Source of the DNA: JBGSLN01 sp041740675
GTDB taxonomy: Bacteria; Pseudomonadota; Gammaproteobacteria; JBGSLN01
Reading direction: 5' to 3'
Assembly: GCA_041740675.1 (NCBI GenBank)
Contig: JBGSLN010000280.1
Location: forward strand, 1-12,456
Length of the DNA: 12,456 nt
A program made the position numbers and the translations under genes. The stretch's first letter is position 1. Each line of letters begins with the position of its first letter. Under the pieces are notes generated by a model. It saw nothing but the letters and a program-made list of their open reading frames with translations. It did not search any database and was not told the DNA's origin. Below are positions 1-6,545 of this stretch, piece by piece.

Positions 1-1
1 C

Positions 2-160
2 CTTGCAGATTATCTCGCGCCACAGTTTGCTGCCATACCACTTGGATATAATCTTGCACTGACCGATTTTGCTATTCATGAGTATGTAGGAATTGCCAGG
101 TTCCATATTTACAATGTTATGGGTTGGAACAAAGAAGTTTCCTCCCCAGGAGCATCTTAA
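2..160 (+). CDS. 3' end of unrecognised gene (partial)
   Basis: An open frame runs in from the window edge and ends at a TAA at 158-160, giving the last 52 residues of a protein. The tail is rich in aromatic and hydrophobic residues (APQFAAIPLGYN, then HEYVGIARFHIYNVMGW) and finishes in a polar SSPGAS. I do not recognise the family, and no catalytic motif is certain in so short a piece. A hairpin followed by a T-rich stretch begins 10 bases after the stop, which fits this being the real end of a transcription unit. Coding status is supported by the uninterrupted frame, the plausible composition and the terminator; function is unknown. Confidence 0.6.
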   Translation, partial: LADYLAPQFAAIPLGYNLALTDFAIHEYVGIARFHIYNVMGWNKEVSSPGAS

Positions 161-169
161 AAATTAATC

Positions 170-222
170 AAACTCGTTTTATTGTAGATTAGAGAACCAC
201 AATCTTACGAGTTTGCTCTTTT
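170..222 (+). terminator. Rho-independent terminator candidate
   Basis: AAACTCGT (170-177) pairs with ACGAGTTT (207-214). A second short stem, ATTGT with ACAAT, follows after a 3x3 internal loop, and GCTCTTTT comes right after the hairpin. It lies just after the stop codon at 160 and before the kinase-like gene, so it probably ends the upstream transcript. Confidence 0.55.
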
Positions 223-241
223 AAATCAATTCATTACGTCA

Positions 242-262
242 AATTGTAAACTGACTCCTAAT
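242..262. repeat. Solo IS-end-like motif, copy 1
   Basis: The 21 bases starting AATTGTAAAC and ending TCCTAAT nearly match the motif at 1748-1767, which abuts an IS30-type transposase remnant. The first ten bases are identical; the rest differs by one indel and a few substitutions. Both copies have the same orientation. No transposase adjoins this copy, so I read it as a leftover IS end upstream of the kinase-like gene; chance similarity is not excluded. Confidence 0.35.
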
Positions 263-355
263 CACTTTTGTCAAAGTGAGCGTGGACTTACCAATTCTCT
301 CAATAATGTGTAATAATTAATTAATAGTGCAAGCGTTAAAACTAGAGAGAAACTT

Positions 356-1546
356 ATGCATTTATCTTTCAATTCCGATGTTAGTGGTCAATCTTTTGAA
401 TCTTTTGTAAAACAAATTTTTACGTTTTTAGCAGAAAAGAATCTCTTAATAAATGACACTAATCAACATATCATCGCGATCCAATTAAGAACGGATGCTC
501 ACCATGTAGTCCTACAAAATTTATTTGAGAATAAAAAAGCTGAAAATATTGAGCTTTTTGATGAATCATTGCAGGTAGATACTAAAAAGACCGTTGTTTT
601 CTCTTATGACAGTGAGCACATCACGATAACTTTTTCTGGGGAAACAGAGAAAGAAAAAAACATTGAAAAAGGAACAGAAAAGTATGTCAATCCTGACTCT
701 AAATCATTTATTTTTGATCGAAAAAATTTTAATTTTTTAGAAATAAAAACGAGCTCACTAAATAATCTTTTGGACTTGGTTTCCAAAGAGACAACATTCA
801 TTACTTCACAAGAATCAAATCAACCAATGGATAAAATAAGGTTAAAGTTTTTGATTAAGAAGGAAGAAGAGCAAACGTCTCAAATTGAAAAACTCCGTAA
901 TATTTATAAAGAAGGAGAAATGTTCTTTTTTAAAAAAGCCCCAGATACTTCACGTGCTGAAGCACTTACAACGAGATTTACATGTAAATTGAATGACCTT
1001 ACTGCAGCATCACATGCAGAGAGATTAAATAATATCCCTTCCAAAAATAAATTAGCTATCTTTCGTGAAATAATATTGCAATTGGAACAAAGAGGATACC
1101 CGCATGGCGATATGAAACCATGGAATATTTTCCTGAGAGAAGATGTTGAAAAAAATGTTGTTTTTATAAAAATTCTTGATGCAGATTTTGTCAAAATCAA
1201 TGGTCATATACGTAATGCGTCTGGTGGGAATCCGTTAAAGACAGAATTAACAATTGGTGACATAGCTTCAGAAATGGAAGATATTTCATACTCAGCCTCA
1301 AAGTTAGTAGGTAATAATTTAAAGAGAATATTGTTAGAAATTTCTAATCATCTTAAAGAAATTGAGAAGACTAATCCTCTAAAAGGCAAAGATCCAGTTT
1401 TAGAAAAAATATATGGAACTATTATGCAGAATATTTCCTTGTACGTTACTTTATCTTCAGAAAAATCTTCTAATTTACCTACCGCCAAATCAATTACAGA
1501 AGATATTGATCAAGCTATTAGAGAAAGCCTGACATTCCAAAAATAA
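356..1546 (+). CDS. Atypical protein-kinase-like protein, effector candidate
   Basis: This is an intact 396-residue ORF. Start ATG 356 is preceded by a purine-rich AGAGAGAAA ribosome binding site. The C-terminal half carries a recognisable kinase core: MFFFKKA near residues 189-195 could be the beta-3 lysine strand, a helix with E202 could supply the pairing acid, PHGDMKPWNIFL (249-260) is the catalytic loop with H250, D252, K254 and N257, and ILDADF (273-278) is the metal-binding DFG equivalent, read here as D275-A-D. HGD instead of HRD and DAD instead of DFG place it among divergent kinases close to aminoglycoside/choline-kinase-like folds. A glycine-rich loop is not clear. The first 180 residues are unrecognised and charged. 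No signal peptide or membrane segment is seen. Kinase-like proteins with long novel N-termini are common among Legionella type IV effectors; effector status is inference. Being intact among broken neighbours suggests recent arrival or selection. Confidence 0.75.
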   Translation: MHLSFNSDVSGQSFESFVKQIFTFLAEKNLLINDTNQHIIAIQLRTDAHHVVLQNLFENKKAENIELFDESLQVDTKKTVVFSYDSEHITITFSGETEKEKNIEKGTEKYVNPDSKSFIFDRKNFNFLEIKTSSLNNLLDLVSKETTFITSQESNQPMDKIRLKFLIKKEEEQTSQIEKLRNIYKEGEMFFFKKAPDTSRAEALTTRFTCKLNDLTAASHAERLNNIPSKNKLAIFREIILQLEQRGYPHGDMKPWNIFLREDVEKNVVFIKILDADFVKINGHIRNASGGNPLKTELTIGDIASEMEDISYSASKLVGNNLKRILLEISNHLKEIEKTNPLKGKDPVLEKIYGTIMQNISLYVTLSSEKSSNLPTAKSITEDIDQAIRESLTFQK

Positions 1547-1740
1547 GCAAATACTGAAAATTTCTACATTAGTTTTCAACGAATAACAAAAGAGCTTCAG
1601 CAGAAAAATTCTATTTTTGTTTAAAATTTGTCTTGTGAAAATTGTTTGCTAAAATACACTCTTTTAAAACATTAGAGATTTAAATATGAAATTTTTCATG
1701 AGCAAAATATAATAAATTGCGTGTGAATTTATATGGTTAC

Positions 1741-1767
1741 CAATGTGAATTGTAAACAGCCCCTAAT
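1741..1767 (-). repeat. IS30-type right end, copy 2 of the 20-bp motif
   Basis: On the minus strand, directly after the truncated transposase frame, comes AGGGGCTGTTTACAATTCAC. It resembles the general layout of IS30-family termini (G-rich outer edge, then a TTTAC..AATT core), and its near copy is at 242-262. Its position next to the transposase remnant suggests an internally deleted IS with one end kept. The other end is not clear; a weak candidate lies just upstream of the transposase start (about 2155-2180). Confidence 0.4.
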
Positions 1768-2146
1768 AAATTTCTTTATTTTTTGACCTGTAAATAAACT
1801 GATAAATGGTATCATGACACAAATAAAAAGTTAATTTGTTCAATTTTATTCGTCCTGAAATTTTTTCAGGGCTCCAGCCCTTTTTTAAACCTTTAATAAC
1901 ATAATTCCGTAAAACTCCATCTGTCTGCAATTTACAAAGGCGCTTTTGTTTTGCTCTTTCTTCCGCTTTTAAGTGCGCAGTCTGTGCTAGATATTCATCT
2001 GGTCCACTATTATGATTTAGTTCACCGGAGAGGGTCAAACAATGCTTTGATAATCTTTTGGCTATATCAGATATACGCAAGCCCATTTCAAGCAATGTGT
2101 AAAAACGACGTCGATCTGATACCGACAAATGCGTATAACTCCCCAT
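1763..2146 (-). pseudogene. IS30-family transposase, N-terminal fragment
   Basis: The frame encodes 127 residues beginning MGSYTHLSVSDRRRFY, followed by a helix-turn-helix (GLRISDIAKRLSKH), a Y-rich/AERAK region and GWSPEKISGRIK, then HDTIYQFIYRSKNK. This is the order seen at the N-terminus of IS30-family transposases, which are usually 300 to 380 residues. The whole DDE catalytic domain is missing: the frame stops at a TAG formed where the coding sequence meets the IS-end-like motif at 1748-1767. Start ATG (2146) follows ATGAGGACTGTCGC, which holds an AGGA ribosome binding site. The gene cannot encode an active transposase. An internal deletion between the 5' half and the right end explains the layout. 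Confidence 0.8.
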
Positions 2147-2160
2147 GCGACAGTCCTCAT

Positions 2161-2375
2161 GTTAATATTTAAGTTCCTCAACAAACTGAATATACAGCAT
2201 TTTTAGACTGGCGCACGTCTATTTAGAATTCGTCTAAGCTATAAAAATTCCATGGAGAAACCATATAGAAGATTGGGTGAAGAATATTTGGGAGGAACGT
2301 ATATAAGTCTATTACTAAAGGTTAGATATTAATTATAGAAGATTCAAATGTGTAACATTCAGAAAATAAAAAAGC
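2161..2375. other. Non-coding spacer, nothing convincing
   Basis: I see no gene with coding character on either strand. A weak hairpin, TAGAC-TGGCGCAC-GTCTA near 2204-2221, is too short to call. The stretch probably joins the IS30 remnant to the yjbQ remnant. Confidence 0.5.
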
Positions 2376-2432
2376 TTGTATCAAAAATTTCAATTTATTC
2401 CAAAAACTTACTAAATGGTTAGATAAAGAATA
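2376..2432 (+). pseudogene. Possible 5' fragment of a YjbQ-family gene
   Basis: The frame from TTG 2376 reads LYQKFQFIPKT before breaking, and a neighbouring frame then gives WLDKE. This recalls the start of Escherichia coli YjbQ (WYQKTLTLSAKSRG, then FHLVTDEI). It lies directly upstream of the IS3 element, and a clearer YjbQ C-terminal piece lies directly downstream on the same strand. The match is short and needs a frameshift, so it is tentative. About 70 residues of the middle of the protein are absent from both pieces. Confidence 0.35.
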
Positions 2433-2472
2433 GGTAACCATCCCCTAAAATAGGACAGACTGAAAGTAGAAT
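2433..2472 (+). repeat. IS3-element left inverted repeat
   Basis: Shares CCCC, TAGGACA and AAAGTAGAAT with the right end at 3635-3673. The outermost bases are poorly matched (GGTAA against TGTAA), so the exact edge is uncertain by a few bases. Confidence 0.65.
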
Positions 2473-2507
2473 TTCTGATAAATTAATATCCATTGGAGAT
2501 TCTAACT

Positions 2508-2825
2508 ATGAAGAAGTTAAAATTAAGTGAAACCCAAATTATAACGATGATAGCTGAAGGCGAAGCAGGCGTTGAAGTAGCAGAGATATGCCGAAAATAG
2601 GGTATTGCAAACAGCACGTATTACAAATTGAAAGCTAAATATGCTGGGATGAATGTTGCGGAATTAACACGACTAAAAGAATTGGAACGTGAAAATAATC
2701 GGTTAAAAAAGATGTACGCGGAGCTTAGTTTAGAGCATGGGATTTTAAAGGACGTGATTGGAAAAAAGTATCCAGGGCTGACAGACGAGGATTGGTTACA
2801 GAGCTGCAAACGGCCCATGGGTTAA
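2508..2825 (+). pseudogene. IS3 orfA with internal amber codon
   Basis: OrfA is the DNA-binding and regulatory half of the IS3 transposase. ATG 2508 follows a GGAG motif (2495-2498). The helix-turn-helix part reads SETQIITMIAEGEAGVEVAE then ICRK, followed by an in-frame TAG at 2598-2600 (codon 31), then GIANSTYYKLKAKYAGM and a leucine-zipper-like LKELERENNRLKKMYAEL. Relatives have H, Q or similar after CRK, so a CAG-to-TAG change is likely. Without the stop the frame is 105 residues, close to normal for this group. Readthrough would be needed to make OrfA or the OrfAB fusion. Confidence 0.8.
2762..2768 (+). promoter_or_regulatory. -1 ribosomal frameshift heptamer A_AAA_AAG
   Basis: The heptamer sits in the orfA reading phase exactly as A AAA AAG (GGA AAA AAG codons). 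Slipping by -1 here enters the orfB frame (AAA AAA GTA TCC). IS3-family elements use this signal to make the OrfAB transposase. Confidence 0.75.
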
Positions 2826-3607
2826 GTTTAACTAAAAGCTGTAAGTTGGTAGGGGTAAGCCACTGAGCCTATTATTATAAAGCGAAGAAGAAAGAAACTG
2901 ATAATGTTATTAAAGACGCATTAATGACATTAGCAACAGCACATCCACGTTGGGGTTTTAAAAAGATGTTTGATAAATTAATCAGTAATGGGGAAGTATG
3001 TAATCATAAACGGGCACATCGAATGTATTGTGAATTAGGATTAAATATACGAATTAAGCCGAAAAAGCGCCTACCTTCGAGAGAAGCGAAAATCATTACT
3101 CAGCCAATTAAACCTAATGTGTGTTGGTCCATGGATTTTATGAGTGATGCATTATCCAATGGTCGTGGAATTAGGACTTTGAATGTGATTGATGATTATA
3201 ATCGGGAAGCACTGTTCATTAAGGCGAGTTTTTCGCTACCGGCCCGATTAGTCATTGGTTATTTAGAGGACATTGGAAATGTCCAAGGTTATCCTGAAAT
3301 GATACGTGTTGATAATGGCCCTGAATTTATTTCTACTGAGTTTAAATCTTGGGCTGTTAAACATCAAATTTTAATTCATTATATTCAACCTGGGAAACCT
3401 GCCCAAAATGCTTTAATTGAACGATTTAATCGCACCTATCGAGAAGAAGTATTGGACGCTTATTTATTTAGGGATTTGAATGAAGTGAATGAAATTACAG
3501 AACAATGGTTGTGTGAATATAATTATGAAAGGCCGCATCAATCACTGAAAAGTTTATTCCATATTAATTTTGCAAAATCACGGGAGGACTGTATAACTTT
3601 AAAATAA
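2762..3607 (+). pseudogene. IS3 orfB (DDE transposase) with internal opal codon
   Basis: This is the catalytic half of the transposase, entered by -1 frameshifting. Soon after entry it reads ELQTAHGLSLTKSCKLVGVS-H, then an in-frame TGA at 2864-2866, then AYYYKAKKKET. Relatives usually carry R or S before AYYY, so CGA to TGA is likely. An open stretch from ATG 2924 (227 residues) contains the full DDE core: D71 in WSMDFMSD, D130 in IRVDNGPEF and E166 in LIERFNRTYREE, with the family's D-35-E spacing, then the C-terminal YERPHQSL motif. Catalytic residues are intact; only the nonsense codon, together with the orfA amber codon, blocks production. Confidence 0.85.
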
Positions 3608-3634
3608 GAATGTTATTAAAAAGATAATTAAAAC

Positions 3635-3673
3635 ATTCTACTTTTAACTTGTCCTAAAAATGGGGGCTTTACA
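3635..3673 (-). repeat. IS3-element right inverted repeat
   Basis: Partner of the left end at 2433-2472. It ends at ACA 3671-3673 and is followed by ATA, which matches the ATA before the left end. Confidence 0.65.
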
Positions 3674-3675
3674 AT

Positions 3676-3828
3676 ATGTCTTCGCATATTCGCTCTATAT
3701 TAACTGAGACTTCTTTAATTATACCTATCACTAATAGTTGCTTGAATTTAGGTACTTGGCAGGGAATTTTTATATGGGAACACCGTTATAAAGCGCATAC
3801 GAGAAATATTATCATTACATGCTGGTAG
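3676..3828 (+). pseudogene. yjbQ: YjbQ (UPF0047) family, C-terminal fragment
   Basis: The 50-residue frame MSSHIRSILTETSLIIPI, then LNLGTWQGIFIWEHR and RNIIIT, follows the end of Escherichia coli YjbQ closely (MPSHIKSSMLGTSLVLPV, then GTWQGIWLGEHR and RRIIAT). GTWQGI is the family hallmark. YjbQ proteins are about 140 residues; E. coli YjbQ has been linked to weak thiamin phosphate synthase activity, but the family's physiological role is unclear. Roughly the first 90 residues are missing because the frame begins at the right edge of the IS3 element. A possible N-terminal stub lies on the far side (2376-2432). The gene is non-functional; IS insertion plus an adjacent deletion explains it. Confidence 0.75.
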
Positions 3829-3857
3829 TAAATCTTATATTAACGTTAATAGAGTTA

Positions 3858-4094
3858 TCAAAAGGCCTGCAAGTACAGATTATTAGCAGTGGTGTATACC
3901 ATGTAAATTATATTGCCAATACTATTTAATAAAGATCCTACAATAATTGATTTGTTACACCCTATCCATCTATCAGATAAAATACCGATCAATATGGGTA
4001 TTGCAAAAAGAAGCGCAGAATGAACGTCATACAATTTTAAACTTCCTAAAGAATACCTTTTCTTTTGTATTTTACATACTCTAAATATGGTAGC
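3858..4094 (-). pseudogene. POT/MFS transporter fragment (second, distinct copy)
   Basis: On the minus strand an open stretch reads SLGSLKLYDVHSALLFAIPI, then LIGILSDRWIGCNKSIIVG and LLNSIGNIIYM, before a stop at 3858-3860. This is the TM2-TM3 segment of proton-coupled oligopeptide transporters, where the pattern is YxxPxxGGxxADRxxG followed by a membrane helix. It is clearly related to, but not the same as, the larger transporter pseudogene at 5465-6496, whose equivalent segment reads ADKWIRCVHVIILGVLLNII. TM1, the signature FYxxIN region and the rest are absent. No start codon is visible. This is a relic of a paralogue; only about 75 residues remain. Confidence 0.65.
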
Positions 4095-4230
4095 TTAATC
4101 ATCTAAAGGTTATTTTGCAATTTGAATCATTCAACAAGTTTTCGATGTTTAACTAATATTGTTTCAAGGTTTATGTGGTAGTTAGTACGCATTTTGAAAT
4201 TAATTTAATGGTATCAGTTATTCAAAAGAG

Positions 4231-4553
4231 GTATTAGTCATGGATGCGCTTAAGATGGCTTTATTTAAGCGAAAAATTCGTTCTACTCTATTATTGCATT
4301 CAGACTGTTACGAGCTAATCATGTCAGTTGCAGTATGAGTCGTATAGGCGACTGCTGGGACAATGCTGTTATGGAGAGTTTCTTTCATTCATTAAAAACA
4401 GAATGTGTATATCACGAACATTACTTAACACGAGAAGAAGCAAAAAAATCTATTTTTAATTATATAGAAATATTTTACAATCGGTAGCGCAAGCATTCTT
4501 ATTTGGGGTATCAATCGCCAGAACAATATGAACAGCTTGCATGTGGATTTTAA
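4231..4553 (+). pseudogene. IS3-family transposase orfB, decayed 3' part
   Basis: This is a second, different IS3-family transposase (IS3/IS51-like). One frame from 4231 gives VLVMDALKMALFKRKIRS, then LLLHSD with the second catalytic aspartate. After a short deletion, another frame from 4326 gives SCSMSRIGDCWDNAVMESFF with the catalytic glutamate, then HSLKTECVYHEHYLTREEAK, IFNYIEIFYNR, an in-frame TAG at 4485-4487 and RKHSYLGYQSPEQYEQ, stopping at 4551-4553. Relatives have NRQRRHS at the TAG, so a CAG-to-TAG change is likely. The N-terminal half, orfA and the left end are missing. The element cannot be active. Confidence 0.8.
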
Positions 4554-4562
4554 TTATTAGAA

Positions 4563-4594
4563 TGTAGTGTCTACAGAATCAGGGGCATTTCACA
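4563..4594 (-). repeat. Right-end inverted repeat of the decayed IS3-family element
   Basis: The reverse complement reads TGTGAAATGCCCCTGATTCT then GTAGACACTACA. This resembles IS3/IS51 ends (CCCC, then TGTCTAC next to the orfB stop). It lies 10 bases after the transposase stop. No matching left end is visible in the window. Confidence 0.5.
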
Positions 4595-4701
4595 TTCAAT
4601 TTCTTGGAAAGATAACGCATTAAAAACACAAGTTTATCATTCATTAATTTTGCAGTAGAATATCATAATTTTCACTATCGAAATATATGGACTAACACTA
4701 T

Positions 4702-5451
4702 ATGGAAATGAAAAAGAATACCATTATTATTACTGGAGCAAGCAGCGGCATTGGAAAGGCAACAGCATTGCTATTAGCTAATAATGGTTTTGAAATATTT
4801 AATTTAGATCGAGCAGAACAAGAATTTCAACATGAAAATATACGTTATTATAATTGCGATGTTGCTTCTTATGAAGAAGTAAAAAATGTAATTCAGTTAA
4901 TCGCTAAAAATATAGGATTTATCGATGGGTTATTTGCAAATGCGGGTATCTTTTTATTCGGTGATTTAGTTGATACAAGTATAGATGATATGAAAAATAT
5001 GATCGACACTAATTTGCTTGGAACATTGTATGTTGTAAAAGAAGTATTGCCCATTATGAGAAAACAAAAAACAGGAAATATATTATTAATGGGATCAGAA
5101 CAAAGTTTTATTGGTAAAGCAAAAAATTGTATTTATGGACTAACAAAAGGAGCAATCGCACAATTAACAAAGAACTTATGTATTGATAATGCTAAATATA
5201 ATATTCGTGTAAATTGTGTTTGTCCTGGTACGATAGATACACCGGGATGTCAGAACATCATTGAAGAAATTTCAAATAAACATAAAATCGATAAAATTGA
5301 CATCTATAATTCTATAAATAAAGCGCAGCCTATCAAAGCTATGGGAAGTCCAAATGATGTTGCAGAGTTTGCTCTTTTTATTTTCTCAGAGAAATGTCAT
5401 TATATGACGGGTGCTTTAGTCAGCATTGATGGTGGATCTATTGCTCAATAG
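4702..5451 (+). CDS. SDR-family NAD(P)-dependent oxidoreductase
   Basis: This is an intact classical short-chain dehydrogenase/reductase of 249 residues, normal for the family. Rossmann motif TGASSGIG is at 11-18, D36 (NLDR) at the end of beta-2 favours NAD over NADP, CDV 52-54 contacts adenine, NAG 80-82 and N104 are structural, and the catalytic set is S132 with YGLTK (Y145, K149). CPGTID 174-179 and the C-terminal IDGGS complete the pattern. It is probably a soluble cytosolic enzyme; the substrate cannot be told. Two start choices exist: ATG 4702 and ATG 4708 (MKKNTIIITG). Neither has a strong ribosome binding site. It lies about 110 bases beyond an IS3 end and converges on a transporter pseudogene, so it stands alone as a working gene. 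It ends in TAG. Confidence 0.9.
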   Translation: MEMKKNTIIITGASSGIGKATALLLANNGFEIFNLDRAEQEFQHENIRYYNCDVASYEEVKNVIQLIAKNIGFIDGLFANAGIFLFGDLVDTSIDDMKNMIDTNLLGTLYVVKEVLPIMRKQKTGNILLMGSEQSFIGKAKNCIYGLTKGAIAQLTKNLCIDNAKYNIRVNCVCPGTIDTPGCQNIIEEISNKHKIDKIDIYNSINKAQPIKAMGSPNDVAEFALFIFSEKCHYMTGALVSIDGGSIAQ

Positions 5452-5464
5452 TTTTAAGATAGTT

Positions 5465-6496
5465 TCAAGTTGTAGTCATAAAAGGAGCAAGTAACAAAAT
5501 AAATAAACAATATAAAGTACTAAATGTGCTGGCTAGTAACCGAAAATCAATTACAACCTCATTGATTTTTTGTTGAATAAATAAAGTAATGGTTGTCCCT
5601 ACTTGCAATCCAGCTGCATAATAGAATGTGCTAAAAAAGCTCAATCCAAGTACTGATAATAATCGTCTTCGAATTTTACCAGCAAATTTAAAAACAATCA
5701 TGGTGATTATATAAAGAATATTTAATAAATATAATAAACTAACTATGAAGTTGATAAAGTTAAAAAAATAAAATATTAAGCTTATTGCTAGCACAACCAA
5801 TATGATAATTATATCGATTAATAATTTTTTGCTGCTTTTTACAAATTGGCTTCCAAATTCTTTGTTAGGAAAAAATTTTAAATTAATGAGAAAAAGCAGC
5901 AACCCTAATATAATTGTTACAACGTTACACAAAAAAACGAAATTCCAATTAACAAAATAAACCATTGTTCCATATACTAGTGGCGCTAATGCACCACCTA
6001 CATTAATGGCTAAATAATAGATTGTATAGCCTGATTCTTTTTTTGCATCACCATCAATGTAAAAAAAAACACATGATTGGACATATTGCATGCGTAAAAA
6101 CTAGTCCCAACCATGCTGTCGCTAATCCTAATGAAAACAAATAGCGATGAAACGACATTAACATTATGTTGCCAATGATATTAAGGAGAACGCCTAAAAT
6201 AATAACGTGTACACACCTTATCCATTTATCTGCTATTACACCACCTAACAAGGTGTAGCATAAACAAAAACAGCATACGCACCATAAAGCAAATAACTAT
6301 CTGTTCAATTAAGTTGAAATACATGAATCATATACAGAACAAGAATCGTTTGAGTACCATAGTAGCTAAAGGTGTTCCATATAGTGCCAAAAGCAATAAC
6401 CCATAGCTGTTTAGGGTGTTGGATAATTAATTGTATTAAGATATTGATATATTGTGTTTGCGAATGTTGGAATATTATAGTAGAACTATTCGTTAT
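5465..6496 (-). pseudogene. POT/PTR-family (MFS) peptide transporter, broken
   Basis: Piecing frames together gives the N-terminal two thirds of a proton-coupled oligopeptide transporter. QHPKQLWVIAFGTIWNTFSY is TM1, where the family has WERFSYYG; then come YLLYGAYAVFVYATP and LLGGVIADKW (the GGxxADxxxG signature). LGLATAWLGLVF follows, then GDAKKESGYTIYYLAINVGG (the FYxxINxG signature), and further membrane helices to a stop at 5465. Lesions seen: ATA where the start ATG is expected (6494-6496), TGA at 6305-6307, a one-base loss near 6250, and one extra T in a T9 run (A9 at 6061-6069 on the plus strand). It also lacks about four C-terminal helices compared with the usual 12-14. The transport function is lost. 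Confidence 0.8.
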
Positions 6497-6545
6497 GGCT
6501 ATATAAATATAAATATTTTCTTTTATTAAATTTTATAGGTGAGAT

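Larger units (their letters stand above)
2433..3673 (+). mobile_element. IS3-family element, IS407-like, degenerate
   Basis: The element is about 1241 bp with two overlapping frames, orfA and orfB, in the usual 0/-1 arrangement. Left end GGTAACCATCCCCTAAAATA and right end (reverse complement) TGTAAAGCCCCCATTTTTAG are imperfect inverted repeats sharing CCCC, TAGGACA and AAAGTAGAAT. ATA occurs on both sides (2430-2432 and 3674-3676), which fits the 3-4 bp duplications of the family. The size matches the 1.2-1.3 kb norm. Both frames hold a nonsense codon, so this copy should be inactive unless complemented. Confidence 0.85.

Noticed and set aside
604..1200. Minus-strand ORFs of 65 and 98 codons inside the kinase gene
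   Set aside because: They lie opposite a convincing gene, lack start signals and have no family resemblance.
242..2190. Composite transposon carrying the kinase gene
   Set aside because: Only short end-like motifs and one truncated transposase are seen; no complete IS flanks the gene, and no target duplication is visible.
4660..4690. Promoter TTGCAG-17-CACTAT before the SDR gene
   Set aside because: The -10 is poor and the region is AT-rich, so the match is no better than chance.
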